Shown here: positions 16,874-25,787 of the stretch, one piece after another
Numbering within the stretch: position 1 is the first letter of the stretch
How the letters are laid out: each line of letters begins with the position of its first letter
DNA from: an uncultured Bifidobacterium sp.
Lineage (GTDB): Bacteria > Actinomycetota > Actinomycetes > Actinomycetales > Bifidobacteriaceae
Assembly: GCA_937874315.1 (NCBI GenBank)
Contig: CALNAE010000127.1
Span: 1-52,277, forward strand
Direction of reading: 5' to 3'
Length of the DNA: 52,277 nt
Notes under the pieces: generated by a model
What the model was told of the DNA's origin: nothing
The model's database searches: none
Seen by the model: only the letters and a program-made list of their open reading frames with translations
Translations under genes and position numbers: made by a program

Positions 16874-18319
16874 ATGCAGCTCACCGATATCTCCCCCGCA
16901 ATCGCTCTCAGCCCCTTGGATGGTCGCTACCGCGCGCAGACCTCCCCCCTCGTCGAATATCTCAGCGAACCGGCGTTGAACCGCGAACGCATCCGCGTCG
17001 AAGTGGAATGGATGATTCTGCTGGCCAACGGCTACGATGGAAACGGTCATCAGTCGATCCTTCACGGCGTGCAACCGTTGAGCGACGAGGAACAGCGGCT
17101 GCTCAGAGCCATCCCCGAGCACTTCGATGAGGCAGGAATCGCCGCGCACGCCGCATATGAATCGGTCACGCATCATGATGTCAAGGCGGTCGAATACTAC
17201 ATCGATGACCAGCTCAAGAATGCGGCCACCGCATTGGCCCACGACACGCAGCTGACCCGGCTGACCACGCTGGTGCATTTCGCCTGCACGTCGGAGGACG
17301 TCAACAACCTGTCCATAGCCCGATGCATCAAGGGCGCCGTGGAACATGTCTGGTTGCCGCAGGCTCGGGCGATCGTAGACCTGCTCACCGAGCGCTCGCG
17401 ACGCTACCGCGATACCGCGCTGCTCTCACTGACGCACGGGCAACCGGCCACGCCGACCACGTTGGGCAAGGAATTGGCGGTATACGTCCACAGGCTCGAC
17501 CGCCAGCTCGGCCACATCCACACGCAGGAATATCTCGGCAAGCTCAACGGTGCCACCGGCACGTTCGGCGCCCATGTCGTGGCCCAGCCACAGGCCGATT
17601 GGATCGCGATATCGGAGGAATTCGTCGGCAAGCGGATGGGATTGACCTGGAATCCGTTGACCACCCAGATCGAGAGTCATGACTGGCAGGCCGAACTCTA
17701 CGGCGCCATCAGCCACACGAACCGCATCCTGCACAATCTCGCCGTCGACGTGTGGATGTACATCTCGCGCGGAGTGTTCGCCCAGGAACCGGTAAAGGGC
17801 GCCACCGGATCGTCCACGATGCCGCACAAGGTCAACCCCATTCGGTTCGAGAACGCGGAAGCGAATCTCGAGCTCTCCTGCTCGCTGCTGGACACGCTGA
17901 GCGCCACGCTGGTGGAGAGCCGCTGGCAACGGGACCTGACCGATTCGACGACACAGCGCAATATCGGTTCCGCGCTGGGCTATTCGTTGCTCGCGCTGGA
18001 CAACCTGCTCGGCGGTCTCGACTCCATCCATCCGAATACCCAGGCCATCGAACGCGAATTGGACGGCAACTGGGAGGTGCTCGGCGAGCCCATCCAGACC
18101 GCGATGCGCGCCGGCGAGCTGGAAGGTCTACCCGGCATGGATCACCCATATGAGAAGGTCAAGGCGCTGATGAGGGGCCGTTCAATCACGCGGCAGGACG
18201 TCGAATCGTTTATCGACACCCTGTCCTTCGATTCGGATACCGCGATGCGTCTCAAGCGGCTGACGCCCTCCTCCTACACGGGGCTGGCGGGTAAGCTGGT
18301 GGATTTCGAGAACGAATGA
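16874..18319 (+). CDS. purB: Adenylosuccinate lyase
   Basis: The 481-residue enzyme of the fumarase/aspartase superfamily releases fumarate from SAICAR and from adenylosuccinate in purine synthesis. The signature loop GSSTMPHKVNPIRFENAE contains the catalytic Ser; the substrate-binding motifs CTSEDVNN and THGQPATPTT are intact. Length fits the longer PurB group. AGGG lies close before the ATG, and TAATCT (16860-16865) may be a -10 element. The stop overlaps the next gene by four bases (ATGA), so the membrane protein downstream is co-translated. Confidence 0.97.
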   Translation: MQLTDISPAIALSPLDGRYRAQTSPLVEYLSEPALNRERIRVEVEWMILLANGYDGNGHQSILHGVQPLSDEEQRLLRAIPEHFDEAGIAAHAAYESVTHHDVKAVEYYIDDQLKNAATALAHDTQLTRLTTLVHFACTSEDVNNLSIARCIKGAVEHVWLPQARAIVDLLTERSRRYRDTALLSLTHGQPATPTTLGKELAVYVHRLDRQLGHIHTQEYLGKLNGATGTFGAHVVAQPQADWIAISEEFVGKRMGLTWNPLTTQIESHDWQAELYGAISHTNRILHNLAVDVWMYISRGVFAQEPVKGATGSSTMPHKVNPIRFENAEANLELSCSLLDTLSATLVESRWQRDLTDSTTQRNIGSALGYSLLALDNLLGGLDSIHPNTQAIERELDGNWEVLGEPIQTAMRAGELEGLPGMDHPYEKVKALMRGRSITRQDVESFIDTLSFDSDTAMRLKRLTPSSYTGLAGKLVDFENE

Positions 18320-20775
18320 ACACCACGACGTTGACCACGACACACGACAACGAACATAGTCCAATCACGACAGTGCAGATCGACGATGCCGCGCCTCGCA
18401 GAACGCGAGATTTCGGCGACCTCATGCACGCTGCCGTGGCACTGATCACCAGCGCCGCAGTCCTCTTCGCAGCGCTGTATATGCGTGGCATCACGTCCGG
18501 AGTCGACTATGACGCGCACAGTGCGGTACACGCGCTGAACTGGCTCGTGGATCTACCCGCCTCGGTACTCCAGCAACTCGCCACCATCGGTATCGTGCTC
18601 ACGGTGCTGATCCATATGCTAGTAAACCGCAGATGGTTGCAGTCCGGCATATCGGTAATCGCGCTGTTCGCGGGATATATCGTCATTCGAGCACTTTCCT
18701 TCGGACTTTCGCATATCACCGGTGTCGATTTCGTTTCATCGCTCGATTCGGCGGGCGTCGGCAGCGGTCCCGGGCTACTGCCCGATATCTACGCCGGATT
18801 AAGCGCCTTTCTGACCATGTCCGGCCCCAGACGCAGCCTGTCATCGGTGAAATGGGGCTGGAACGTCCTATACGCAGTCGCGGTGATTCTCGTCATCGTC
18901 TCTTGGCATTCCGTGGCCGGCGTCCTCGTCTCGTTCGAGGTGGGACGACTGATCGGCATGCTGTTGCGATTTGCCGTGGGCACACAGAACAAAGGGATCT
19001 GGGGAGCCGACATCGTCCAATGCCTGCACGGCATCGGCTTGGAGCTCACGACGCTGGCGAGACGCGCAAGCCTCCGTGGAGATACCAAGGTGTTGCAGAC
19101 CTCCATCGATGACGATCTCAATGAGAATTCCCGCATCTACGACGCCACCGACCGCTCCGGACAGCACTACATCATCTCCATCCTCGACAACCAGACGCAC
19201 ACGGCCGGCTATATCAATCAGCTCTGGCAATGGCTCCGGCTCTCCGGCGTTTCCATGCGCCGCGATCGTTCCGCGGCCGCGTCCAACCACCACCATTTGG
19301 CGATGCTGCTTGGCCTACAGAACATCGGTCTGCCCACACCGCACGTCTATGGCGTCACCGATACCGAAGAATCCTCCCTCCTGGTGTTTGAACGCGATTC
19401 CTGCGCCCATGCATGTGCGTTGGAGACGCTTGAAGACGACGATCTGGTTTCATTGCTGCATTTTCTGGACGTGGCAAACGGTCGCGGCTACACCCATCGC
19501 CGCATCATGCCCGATACGATCGCACGCATGAATGACGGTACCGCCGTCCTGATGGGCTGGCATAACGGCGACTGCGCCAGCAGCAACGCCAACGCGTCGC
19601 TCGACAAGATGCAATTGCTGGGCCTGCTCACCGCCTGCGTCGGCATCGAGCGAGTGGTGGCCGCAGCACGGTCCACGTGGGGGGATGCGACGCTTATTGC
19701 ATTGGTTCCGTTCGTTCAGAAGGCGGCGATCCCCTCCACGACACGCGCGCTGCCCGGCTGGCGTCCCGACACGTTGGAGACGATGCGAGATGCTCTCAAG
19801 TCATTGGTTCCCGAAGACATCGGCGACGAGGTCTCCCCCGTGACGCTTTCGAGATTCACCATGCGTTCCTTCATAACGATGGCGCTGGCCGTCATCGCTT
19901 TGGTCGTGGTGGCGATTCAGCTCAAACCCGATGACGTCATCGCCGCGATGAAACACGCCAGTATCAGCATGGCGGTGCTCTGTTTCGCCCTCAGCCTGCT
20001 GGCCTGGATCGGCGCCTCGATCAGTCTCGGCGCCTGCATGGATAAGGACAAACGTCACCCGGTGGCCCTGTTCAATTCACAAGCAGCCTCGGGGCTGACG
20101 GCGGTGTCGATGCCCGCCGGGGTCGGACCCGCCTTCGTCAATCTACAGTTTTTGCGCAAAAGCGGCTATCGCGGCACCGAAGCCACGGCGATCATGAGTG
20201 CGACGTGGCTGATTCAGGCGATCACCACTGTGTTGCTATTGCTCGTTATCGGCGTATTCACGGGACGAAGCACCCTTTCCGGCATGATTCCAACGAATAC
20301 CCTGATCAGCGCCATCGGCATCGTGGCCTTGACGATATCGGTGGCCATGATCGTGCCGCCGCTGCGACGTCTCGTCGTCGATCGGTATTGGCCGTTGGTC
20401 AAGGCCTTCGCCCGGCAGTTGTTGGATGTCCTGTCACAGCCAGCCAAGATGCTAGGCGGCACCTTGGGATCGCTTATCCTCAACATCGCCACGGGTCTAG
20501 GATTTTGGGCCGCGTTGCTCGCCTTCGGCTATCAGACCAATCCCATCGAGACGTTGTTCATATTCCTGCTCGCCAACACCCTCGGTTCGGCCGTTCCCAC
20601 GCCGGGCGGCATCGGGGCGGTCGAGGCCGCATTGACCTTCGCGTTCACATCGGTGGGGGTGCCGGCGGCGGTGGCGTTGTCCGCGACCTTGCTATACCGC
20701 GTGTGCTTCTATTGGATTCGCATCCCGCTGGGAGCCCTGGCCATGAGATGGCTCGACCGGCACAATCTGGTGTAA
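18316..20775 (+). CDS. Flippase-like membrane protein with pseudokinase middle
   Basis: The protein has 819 residues. The N-terminal part (about 35-225) contains five or six membrane helices. The soluble middle (about 250-510) resembles an aminoglycoside-phosphotransferase/UbiB-type kinase fold: HRRIMPDTI (His394) sits where HxDxxxxN is expected, and MGWHNG sits where the DFG-type metal site should be, so it is probably inactive. The C-terminal part (about 515-805) has about eight helices and matches the lysylphosphatidylglycerol synthase transmembrane region (UPF0104), with the signature TPGGIGAVEAAL. Such regions move lipids across the membrane. No MprF-type synthase domain is present. It is coupled to purB by overlap, probably without functional meaning. 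Confidence 0.85.
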   Translation: MNTTTLTTTHDNEHSPITTVQIDDAAPRRTRDFGDLMHAAVALITSAAVLFAALYMRGITSGVDYDAHSAVHALNWLVDLPASVLQQLATIGIVLTVLIHMLVNRRWLQSGISVIALFAGYIVIRALSFGLSHITGVDFVSSLDSAGVGSGPGLLPDIYAGLSAFLTMSGPRRSLSSVKWGWNVLYAVAVILVIVSWHSVAGVLVSFEVGRLIGMLLRFAVGTQNKGIWGADIVQCLHGIGLELTTLARRASLRGDTKVLQTSIDDDLNENSRIYDATDRSGQHYIISILDNQTHTAGYINQLWQWLRLSGVSMRRDRSAAASNHHHLAMLLGLQNIGLPTPHVYGVTDTEESSLLVFERDSCAHACALETLEDDDLVSLLHFLDVANGRGYTHRRIMPDTIARMNDGTAVLMGWHNGDCASSNANASLDKMQLLGLLTACVGIERVVAAARSTWGDATLIALVPFVQKAAIPSTTRALPGWRPDTLETMRDALKSLVPEDIGDEVSPVTLSRFTMRSFITMALAVIALVVVAIQLKPDDVIAAMKHASISMAVLCFALSLLAWIGASISLGACMDKDKRHPVALFNSQAASGLTAVSMPAGVGPAFVNLQFLRKSGYRGTEATAIMSATWLIQAITTVLLLLVIGVFTGRSTLSGMIPTNTLISAIGIVALTISVAMIVPPLRRLVVDRYWPLVKAFARQLLDVLSQPAKMLGGTLGSLILNIATGLGFWAALLAFGYQTNPIETLFIFLLANTLGSAVPTPGGIGAVEAALTFAFTSVGVPAAVALSATLLYRVCFYWIRIPLGALAMRWLDRHNLV

Positions 20776-20776
20776 T

Positions 20777-20808
20777 CGGATCATCACGCGTCGAATCGAC
20801 CTGATCCG
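20777..20808 (+). terminator. Weak hairpin after the flippase gene
   Basis: CGGATCA pairs with TGATCCG around an 18-base loop directly after the stop codon. There is only a modest T content after it, so termination may be partial. Confidence 0.35.
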
Positions 20809-20872
20809 TCGGAATTTGCACAAAGATATCCTAAAACCCAACTGGAATGCGGTATGTCGCGCCAATATGCGC

Positions 20873-20878
20873 TAGTAT
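20873..20878 (+). promoter_or_regulatory. Possible -10 element of hup
   Basis: TAGTAT lies 60 bases upstream of the hup ATG in a locally AT-rich stretch. No clear -35 hexamer is seen at the right distance. Confidence 0.35.
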
Positions 20879-20937
20879 CGTGTGGTGAACGTGGCCTTTG
20901 CGAATGAAGGAGGCCCCTGACTCAAGAAGGATGCTTT

Positions 20938-21219
20938 ATGGCATACAACAAGTCTGATCTCGTCTCGAAGATCGCCCAGAAGTCCAATCTGACCAAGGCG
21001 CAGGCCGAGGCGGCTGTCAACGCTTTCCAGGACGTTTTCGTCGAGGCCATGCAGTCCGGCGAGGGTCTGAAGCTCACCGGTCTGTTCTCCGCCGAGCGCG
21101 TGAAGCGCGCCGCGCGCACCGGTCGCAACCCTCGTACGGGCGAGACCATCAAGATCCCGGCTTCCTACGGTGTGCGCATCTCCGCGGGCTCCCTGCTCAA
21201 GAAGGCCGTAGCCAAGTAA
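20938..21219 (+). CDS. hup: Nucleoid protein HU
   Basis: The protein has 93 residues. It opens MAYNKSDLVSKIAQKS and contains the dimer core (AQAEAAVNAFQDVF) and the DNA-grasping arm with GRNPRTGETIKIPAS; the Pro that intercalates DNA lies in this arm. The homodimer bends and compacts DNA. Unlike mycobacterial HU there is no Lys/Ala-rich tail. AAGGA lies 7 bases before the ATG, and a strong hairpin follows the stop. Confidence 0.98.
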   Translation: MAYNKSDLVSKIAQKSNLTKAQAEAAVNAFQDVFVEAMQSGEGLKLTGLFSAERVKRAARTGRNPRTGETIKIPASYGVRISAGSLLKKAVAK

Positions 21220-21255
21220 GGCTCCTTTTGACTAGCGGCGGGTGAATAACGCCGA

Positions 21256-21291
21256 ACGAATCCCCCGGACTGTGCGGTTCGGGGGATTCGT
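21256..21291. terminator. Bidirectional terminator between hup and pafA
   Basis: A perfect 12-base stem (ACGAATCCCCCG with CGGGGGATTCGT) closes a 12-base loop and is followed by TTGTATCTT on the plus strand. It lies between convergent genes. Confidence 0.85.
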
Positions 21292-21325
21292 TGTATCTTC
21301 CGATACGGGTGATGGCCACCGGGCC

Positions 21326-22873
21326 CTAAGCCTGGCAGGATCTCATCAACCGTCGATAATCGGCTCCGCCCTCGGTCGCGAAAGGATCGAGCATGACCGC
21401 TTCGACACGGCGCCCGACGCGGTCATGCGCCCCCAGCGCCAGATGCGTCCAATCGCAGGAGAACGCAATATCCGAAGCCGCCGCCCGGGAGACGAACGCC
21501 CCGCGCAACACGGCCCGGGTATCCGATGGCGGGTGGTTCATGGCATCGACCACCGCCGCGTGATCCACCTCACGATGCATCAGACCGTGGCGAAGCAACG
21601 AATCGAAGACCACGCCGTTGGCTATGTCATGATAGTCGAGATCGAGTCGTTCCACGGTGCTGGGGCTCACGCCGGAGTCACGATTGCGAAGGCCACGCAG
21701 CAGCCGATACTTGGCGGCCCAATCCAGCCGTGACGACACATCGGCGAGATCTCCCGCCGCCAATCCGTCGAGCAGATCACGCCACACCCGACACGTCTTC
21801 GCAGCGTCGAATCCTGGGGTTTGCGCATCGATGCGGTCGGCATGCCGCTGCACGAATCGGGAGACGACCCGATGGTAATGGTATTGCATATCCAACGCCG
21901 AGGGCCCCAAGTCGGCGCCCTCGCCATCCTCGGCCCCGTTGCCGTCGTCCGCGACTTCGTCATATCGACGACGGTCCCGCGCGAACCCCGACCCGTCGCT
22001 CAGCGCCAACCTTACCGCGGAACAACTCGTATCGGCGCTGATGGCACGATTGGCCTCGCTGGGATCGGCCAGGGCGCAGCATTCGAATCCCGAGGGCACG
22101 CCCTGACGCTGCGCCTCCTCGATGACGCACAGCACCAGATGGGTCAAGGAGAGCTTCATTCGCGTCACGAACTGCGAGCGGTTCGAGTCGCCGATGATGA
22201 CATGGAGACGGCGGAACTGGTCCGGGTCGGCGTGTGGTTCGTCTCGGGTGTTGACCATCGGCCGGTTGCGCGTGGTGGCGGAGGAAACGGCATCGTCGAG
22301 GAATGCCGCACGTTGCGAAATCAAGAAATCGCCGTGGTCGACACGACCGGCTCCGGCGATCAGCTGACGGGTGACGAGGAACGGCAGCAGTTGCCGCTCG
22401 ATCATGGCGAGCGATATCTGTCTGCGGACCAAGTAGTTCTCGTGGCAACCAAAGGTGTGCCCGGCGGAATCCACGTTGTCCTTATACAGGTGAATAAGCA
22501 GCCGCGAACCGTGGATGCCGCGCAGATATGTCTGGGCCTGCAGGGCAAGACGTCGCATCAGGGCCTCCCCCGCGGCGTCCTGGACCATGGCCGTCAGTGG
22601 GTCCCTCGCTTCGGCCGTGGCATATTCCGGGTGGGATCCGACATCCAGGTAAAGCCGCGCGCCGTTGGCCAGATAGGTGTTCGAAGAGCGCGACTGGGCG
22701 ATCACCGGCCGGAACATGGCCGTGGCCGCCTCGACCGAGTCGCACGGGGTGTCCGCACCGGTGACGCTGACCCCGTACTCCGTCTCGATGCCGAAGATAC
22801 GGGCGAACCCGTCGACGTAAGGGGACCGCAGCGACTGAGCAGCCGCCCTGCCGCGCTCGCGCAGCTGCGGCAT
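21326..22873 (-). CDS. pafA: Pup-protein ligase
   Basis: The protein has 515 residues. The glutamine-synthetase-like ligase uses ATP to join the C-terminal Glu of Pup to target lysines. It shows GIETEYGV near residue 28, the catalytic region LYLDVGSHPEYATAEARD, and NYLVRR and NTRDEPHADP further on. Compared with the mycobacterial enzyme it carries about 22 extra N-terminal residues. The ATG at 22873 overlaps the pup TGA by one base (TGATG); a GTG three bases earlier is possible. It follows pup directly, so modifier and ligase are made together. Confidence 0.95.
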   Translation of the reverse strand: MPQLRERGRAAAQSLRSPYVDGFARIFGIETEYGVSVTGADTPCDSVEAATAMFRPVIAQSRSSNTYLANGARLYLDVGSHPEYATAEARDPLTAMVQDAAGEALMRRLALQAQTYLRGIHGSRLLIHLYKDNVDSAGHTFGCHENYLVRRQISLAMIERQLLPFLVTRQLIAGAGRVDHGDFLISQRAAFLDDAVSSATTRNRPMVNTRDEPHADPDQFRRLHVIIGDSNRSQFVTRMKLSLTHLVLCVIEEAQRQGVPSGFECCALADPSEANRAISADTSCSAVRLALSDGSGFARDRRRYDEVADDGNGAEDGEGADLGPSALDMQYHYHRVVSRFVQRHADRIDAQTPGFDAAKTCRVWRDLLDGLAAGDLADVSSRLDWAAKYRLLRGLRNRDSGVSPSTVERLDLDYHDIANGVVFDSLLRHGLMHREVDHAAVVDAMNHPPSDTRAVLRGAFVSRAAASDIAFSCDWTHLALGAHDRVGRRVEAVMLDPFATEGGADYRRLMRSCQA

Positions 22874-23076
22874 CACTCGCCGCCCTGCTGCACGAAACTA
22901 CTCACATACTCCTGCGCATTGCTCTCCAATGTCGATGCGATGTCATCGAGCACGGCGTCGAGCGCCTCGTCGCGAGCCGAGTCGTTGCCGCTCCTGCGAA
23001 CCAGTTCATCGTTCTGCCCGCCGCCGGAGCTATTCTGCGTCGTCGAGTGCTGACGCCGTTCAAAACGCTGTGGCAT
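22873..23076 (-). CDS. pup: Prokaryotic ubiquitin-like protein Pup
   Basis: The protein has 67 residues. A disordered Gln/Ser/Gly-rich N-terminus is followed by a helical central region (DEALDAVLDDIASTL) that binds the ATPase coiled coil. It ends FVQQGGE. The last residue is already Glu, so Dop does not need to deamidate it, unlike mycobacterial Pup, which ends GGQ. GGAGCGGAAGC precedes the ATG. It is coupled to pafA. The 178 bases between it and the upstream phosphatase-like gene hold no other gene and may contain its own promoter. Confidence 0.95.
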   Translation of the reverse strand: MPQRFERRQHSTTQNSSGGGQNDELVRRSGNDSARDEALDAVLDDIASTLESNAQEYVSSFVQQGGE

Positions 23077-23254
23077 GCTTCCGCTCCGTTCTATCTACTC
23101 GGTCGGCCGCGAAACCGGAGCCGACGCGCTGGTTGCGCTTCGGTCTCGAGCGTAGTCAGCCGCGAATGGAATGTATAGGGCACGTAGACGAATATGGACA
23201 TGTTCGACAAGCCTCGCCACGAATCGCACAGATGGCTTCGTGCGCCCCGATACG

Positions 23255-24088
23255 CTAGTGCAGATGCGGTTGCAGCTCGTCATCGATCAATCCGTTGGTG
23301 GCCACGACATCGTTTTCCTGCCGCCAGTGGATCGTATCGCCGTTCCACTGGCGCAACTTGCCCTGCGACTGCCAGACGATCACGGCACCCGCCGAAACCG
23401 CGGGCACATCCCATCGGTGCAGATGCGGCTCGAAATACGCGTCGTAGGTACCGTCGGCGACCTTGCACAGATCCAGCGAAGCGGGCCCCACGCGTTTGAT
23501 GTCGGCGGGCAGTCCGGCGATCTCGGAGACGACGGTCAGCGCGCGTTTGGATTCCTCGGAGAAATACGACATGCCATAGCACACCACCGATCCCTTCAGT
23601 ATCCTCGTGGTCGAAGGAATGATTTTCTCGCGTCGATCCCCCACCGGCGTGCGCCGAATGCGTATGGCCCCCTGTCCCCTGGCAGCCATATAGGTCAATC
23701 CCAATGCCGGCGCATGCACCACACCGAGGATTGGTTCCGCGTGTCCGAATTCGTCGAATTCGAACAACGAGACCGTAATCGTCCATTCCGACATATTGCG
23801 CACGAAATTGATCGAACCGTCGATCCGTCCGACGCACCAGTACCGACTGCCGGGCTCACTGTGTTCCGGGCGGGATTCCCAGAACCCGCCGAATTCACCG
23901 AGATATCGCAATCGATTCTCCACGAACCGGACCAACGTGTCATCCGTATCGGAGGTAACCTGCGCGTCGGCATTGGTGACGACGAGCGAGGCGCTGAGAT
24001 CATGTGGATTCAGCTGGTCCTGCAGCGCATGTTTGCCTGCCTCCTGCACCACGTCGGTGACCTTCAAGGCCAATTCCCTGAGATTCAT
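23255..24088 (-). CDS. Inositol-monophosphatase-family protein, altered metal site
   Basis: The protein has 277 residues from the ATG at 24088, which follows CGGAG. The fold is of the lithium-sensitive phosphatase family (SuhB, HisN, CysQ). The first metal motif, normally DPxDGT, reads G87-R-I-D90-G-S: the first Asp is Gly. Glu65 (LGEFGG) stands at the GEE site, and the third motif HRWDVPAVSAG keeps its Asp. Loss of one ligand may lower or change activity. The gene sits between dop and pup on the same strand, 112 bases after dop, which suggests co-expression with pupylation. The substrate cannot be read from sequence. Confidence 0.88.
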   Translation of the reverse strand: MNLRELALKVTDVVQEAGKHALQDQLNPHDLSASLVVTNADAQVTSDTDDTLVRFVENRLRYLGEFGGFWESRPEHSEPGSRYWCVGRIDGSINFVRNMSEWTITVSLFEFDEFGHAEPILGVVHAPALGLTYMAARGQGAIRIRRTPVGDRREKIIPSTTRILKGSVVCYGMSYFSEESKRALTVVSEIAGLPADIKRVGPASLDLCKVADGTYDAYFEPHLHRWDVPAVSAGAVIVWQSQGKLRQWNGDTIHWRQENDVVATNGLIDDELQPHLH

Positions 24089-24200
24089 GCTTGCTCCGAT
24101 TTCATTGCCACCACAGCCACCCTGCAGGAAAACCCGCGCTGGGCAGATGGACCGATTCATCTTCGCGTCGAAACCTCGCACGCGACTACCATGGCTGATT

Positions 24201-25787
24201 CTACCTGCGTTGCAGGATGTCTCCGACCCACGCCGCCGCGTCGCGATCCGTCGGCTGCGCGGCGGTCGCGCCGTCGGCCCACGCGCGTGTGAACCCTCGT
24301 GGATCGGCCATATCCAGGGTTCTCAACCCGTGTGGAGCGCCGTCATCTCGCACGATGACACGGGACCACGAGACGGCGACGACCCGCTCGGGCGCAAGCG
24401 CGATCAACGCGGCGCGACACCAGGCCCGAGTGTCCTGCGGTGCCTGCGCACAGGCGGCAGCGACCGCATCATCGTCATACACATGCCGCACTCGGTCGCT
24501 GAACGCGGGGAAGATGGATTCGTGGCGGTCGAGCGCCGCCCAACGCAGGTCAAAAGCGGCCAGCCGGGCATCGTTCCACGTGGCGGTCATGCGCCGACGC
24601 AATCGCTCCAGTAACTGCCACTTGAGCAGCCACTCGATGCGTGTCGCCGGTTCGCACAGCGCGAGCCGGGCATCGTCATCGGCGTGTCGCACCACGGCGA
24701 CGTCCCGCAACGCCTGTCCCCACATCGTCACCACTCGTTTCGTAGCCGTATCGGGCCATTGAGGTTCTCCGCGTGTGTCGGTGCCATAGACCCGTGCACC
24801 CATCGCGTATACGGCCCCACGCAGGTTCACCTGCATCTGCCAGGCGGTGGTGGAGGCCCCGTCGACCAGCGGCAGTGCCGCGCCGAGCGTCAGATCATGC
24901 GAGACCGTATGAAGCGCCTCCACCGGATCGATGAGGTTCAAGCCGGCCGACAGATCAGACAGATCGATGCCAAGCGCCTGGGCGGACTCCAGCAGCCACA
25001 GCACCAGACTCGTCGTGCCGAGCTTGAGCAACTGCGGTATCTGCATGCGATTGGCGTCGCCGACGATGACATGCACCCGGCGAAATCGCCGGTCGCTGTG
25101 CGGCTCATCACGGGTGTTGACGATGGGCCGGTCGAACGTGGTCTGCAGGCCAAGAGCCGTGTGGATGCTGTCGGCGCGCTGACTGAGTTGGAATCCCGCG
25201 CTCTGGCTGTGCTCCCCCAGCCCCACGCGCCCGGAACCCGCGTAGATCTGGCGGGATACGAAATGAGCCGTCAGCAGATCGGCGACCTGCATGAACGGCA
25301 CCGATCTGAGCATCATGTAGTTCTCGTGCGTTCCCCAACTGGCACCCTTGCCATCCACGTTGTTGCGGTACAGCCTGATGGCCGGGGCGGACGCTTGCGA
25401 GGCGGATGCGGCCGCCCGCTCCATCAGCACGTCGCCTGCACAATCGTAGAGAACCGCTTCGAACGGGTCATCCGTCTCCGGGGCGCTGTACTCGGGGTGT
25501 GCATGGTCGACATATATCCGACCGGCGTTGGGGGCGATGACATTGGTGATCTGCGATTGGGGTTCGTCGGTCAGCATTTCCGGTCGCGCCTGCGCACGGG
25601 CCAACCGGTGCCCACGAGCGTCGTTCACCGGGTCCTCCTGGCCGTAATCCCAGCGGATATGGCTGGTGCGGGGATCGGCGGCCGCCGACACCACCGCCGC
25701 CGACAGCCGCTCCGGGCTCGCGTTGGTCGCACCGACCGCGGAAACCGCATATTCGGTCTCCGTGCCCATGATCCGGCGTACGCTCAT
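24201..25787 (-). CDS. dop: Pup depupylase/deamidase Dop
   Basis: The protein has 528 residues and is a homologue of PafA. It opens MSVRRIMGTETEYAVSAVG. GTETEYAV is the Dop form of the GIETEYG motif of PafA, and RIYVDHAHPEYSAPET carries the catalytic Asp region. Dop removes Pup from substrates and, where Pup ends in Gln, deamidates it; here only removal is needed. The ATG overlaps the arc stop by four bases, and AGGAGG inside the end of arc serves as ribosome binding site. The loop around WDYGQEDPVNDARG is Dop-specific. Confidence 0.95.
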   Translation of the reverse strand: MSVRRIMGTETEYAVSAVGATNASPERLSAAVVSAAADPRTSHIRWDYGQEDPVNDARGHRLARAQARPEMLTDEPQSQITNVIAPNAGRIYVDHAHPEYSAPETDDPFEAVLYDCAGDVLMERAAASASQASAPAIRLYRNNVDGKGASWGTHENYMMLRSVPFMQVADLLTAHFVSRQIYAGSGRVGLGEHSQSAGFQLSQRADSIHTALGLQTTFDRPIVNTRDEPHSDRRFRRVHVIVGDANRMQIPQLLKLGTTSLVLWLLESAQALGIDLSDLSAGLNLIDPVEALHTVSHDLTLGAALPLVDGASTTAWQMQVNLRGAVYAMGARVYGTDTRGEPQWPDTATKRVVTMWGQALRDVAVVRHADDDARLALCEPATRIEWLLKWQLLERLRRRMTATWNDARLAAFDLRWAALDRHESIFPAFSDRVRHVYDDDAVAAACAQAPQDTRAWCRAALIALAPERVVAVSWSRVIVRDDGAPHGLRTLDMADPRGFTRAWADGATAAQPTDRDAAAWVGDILQRR

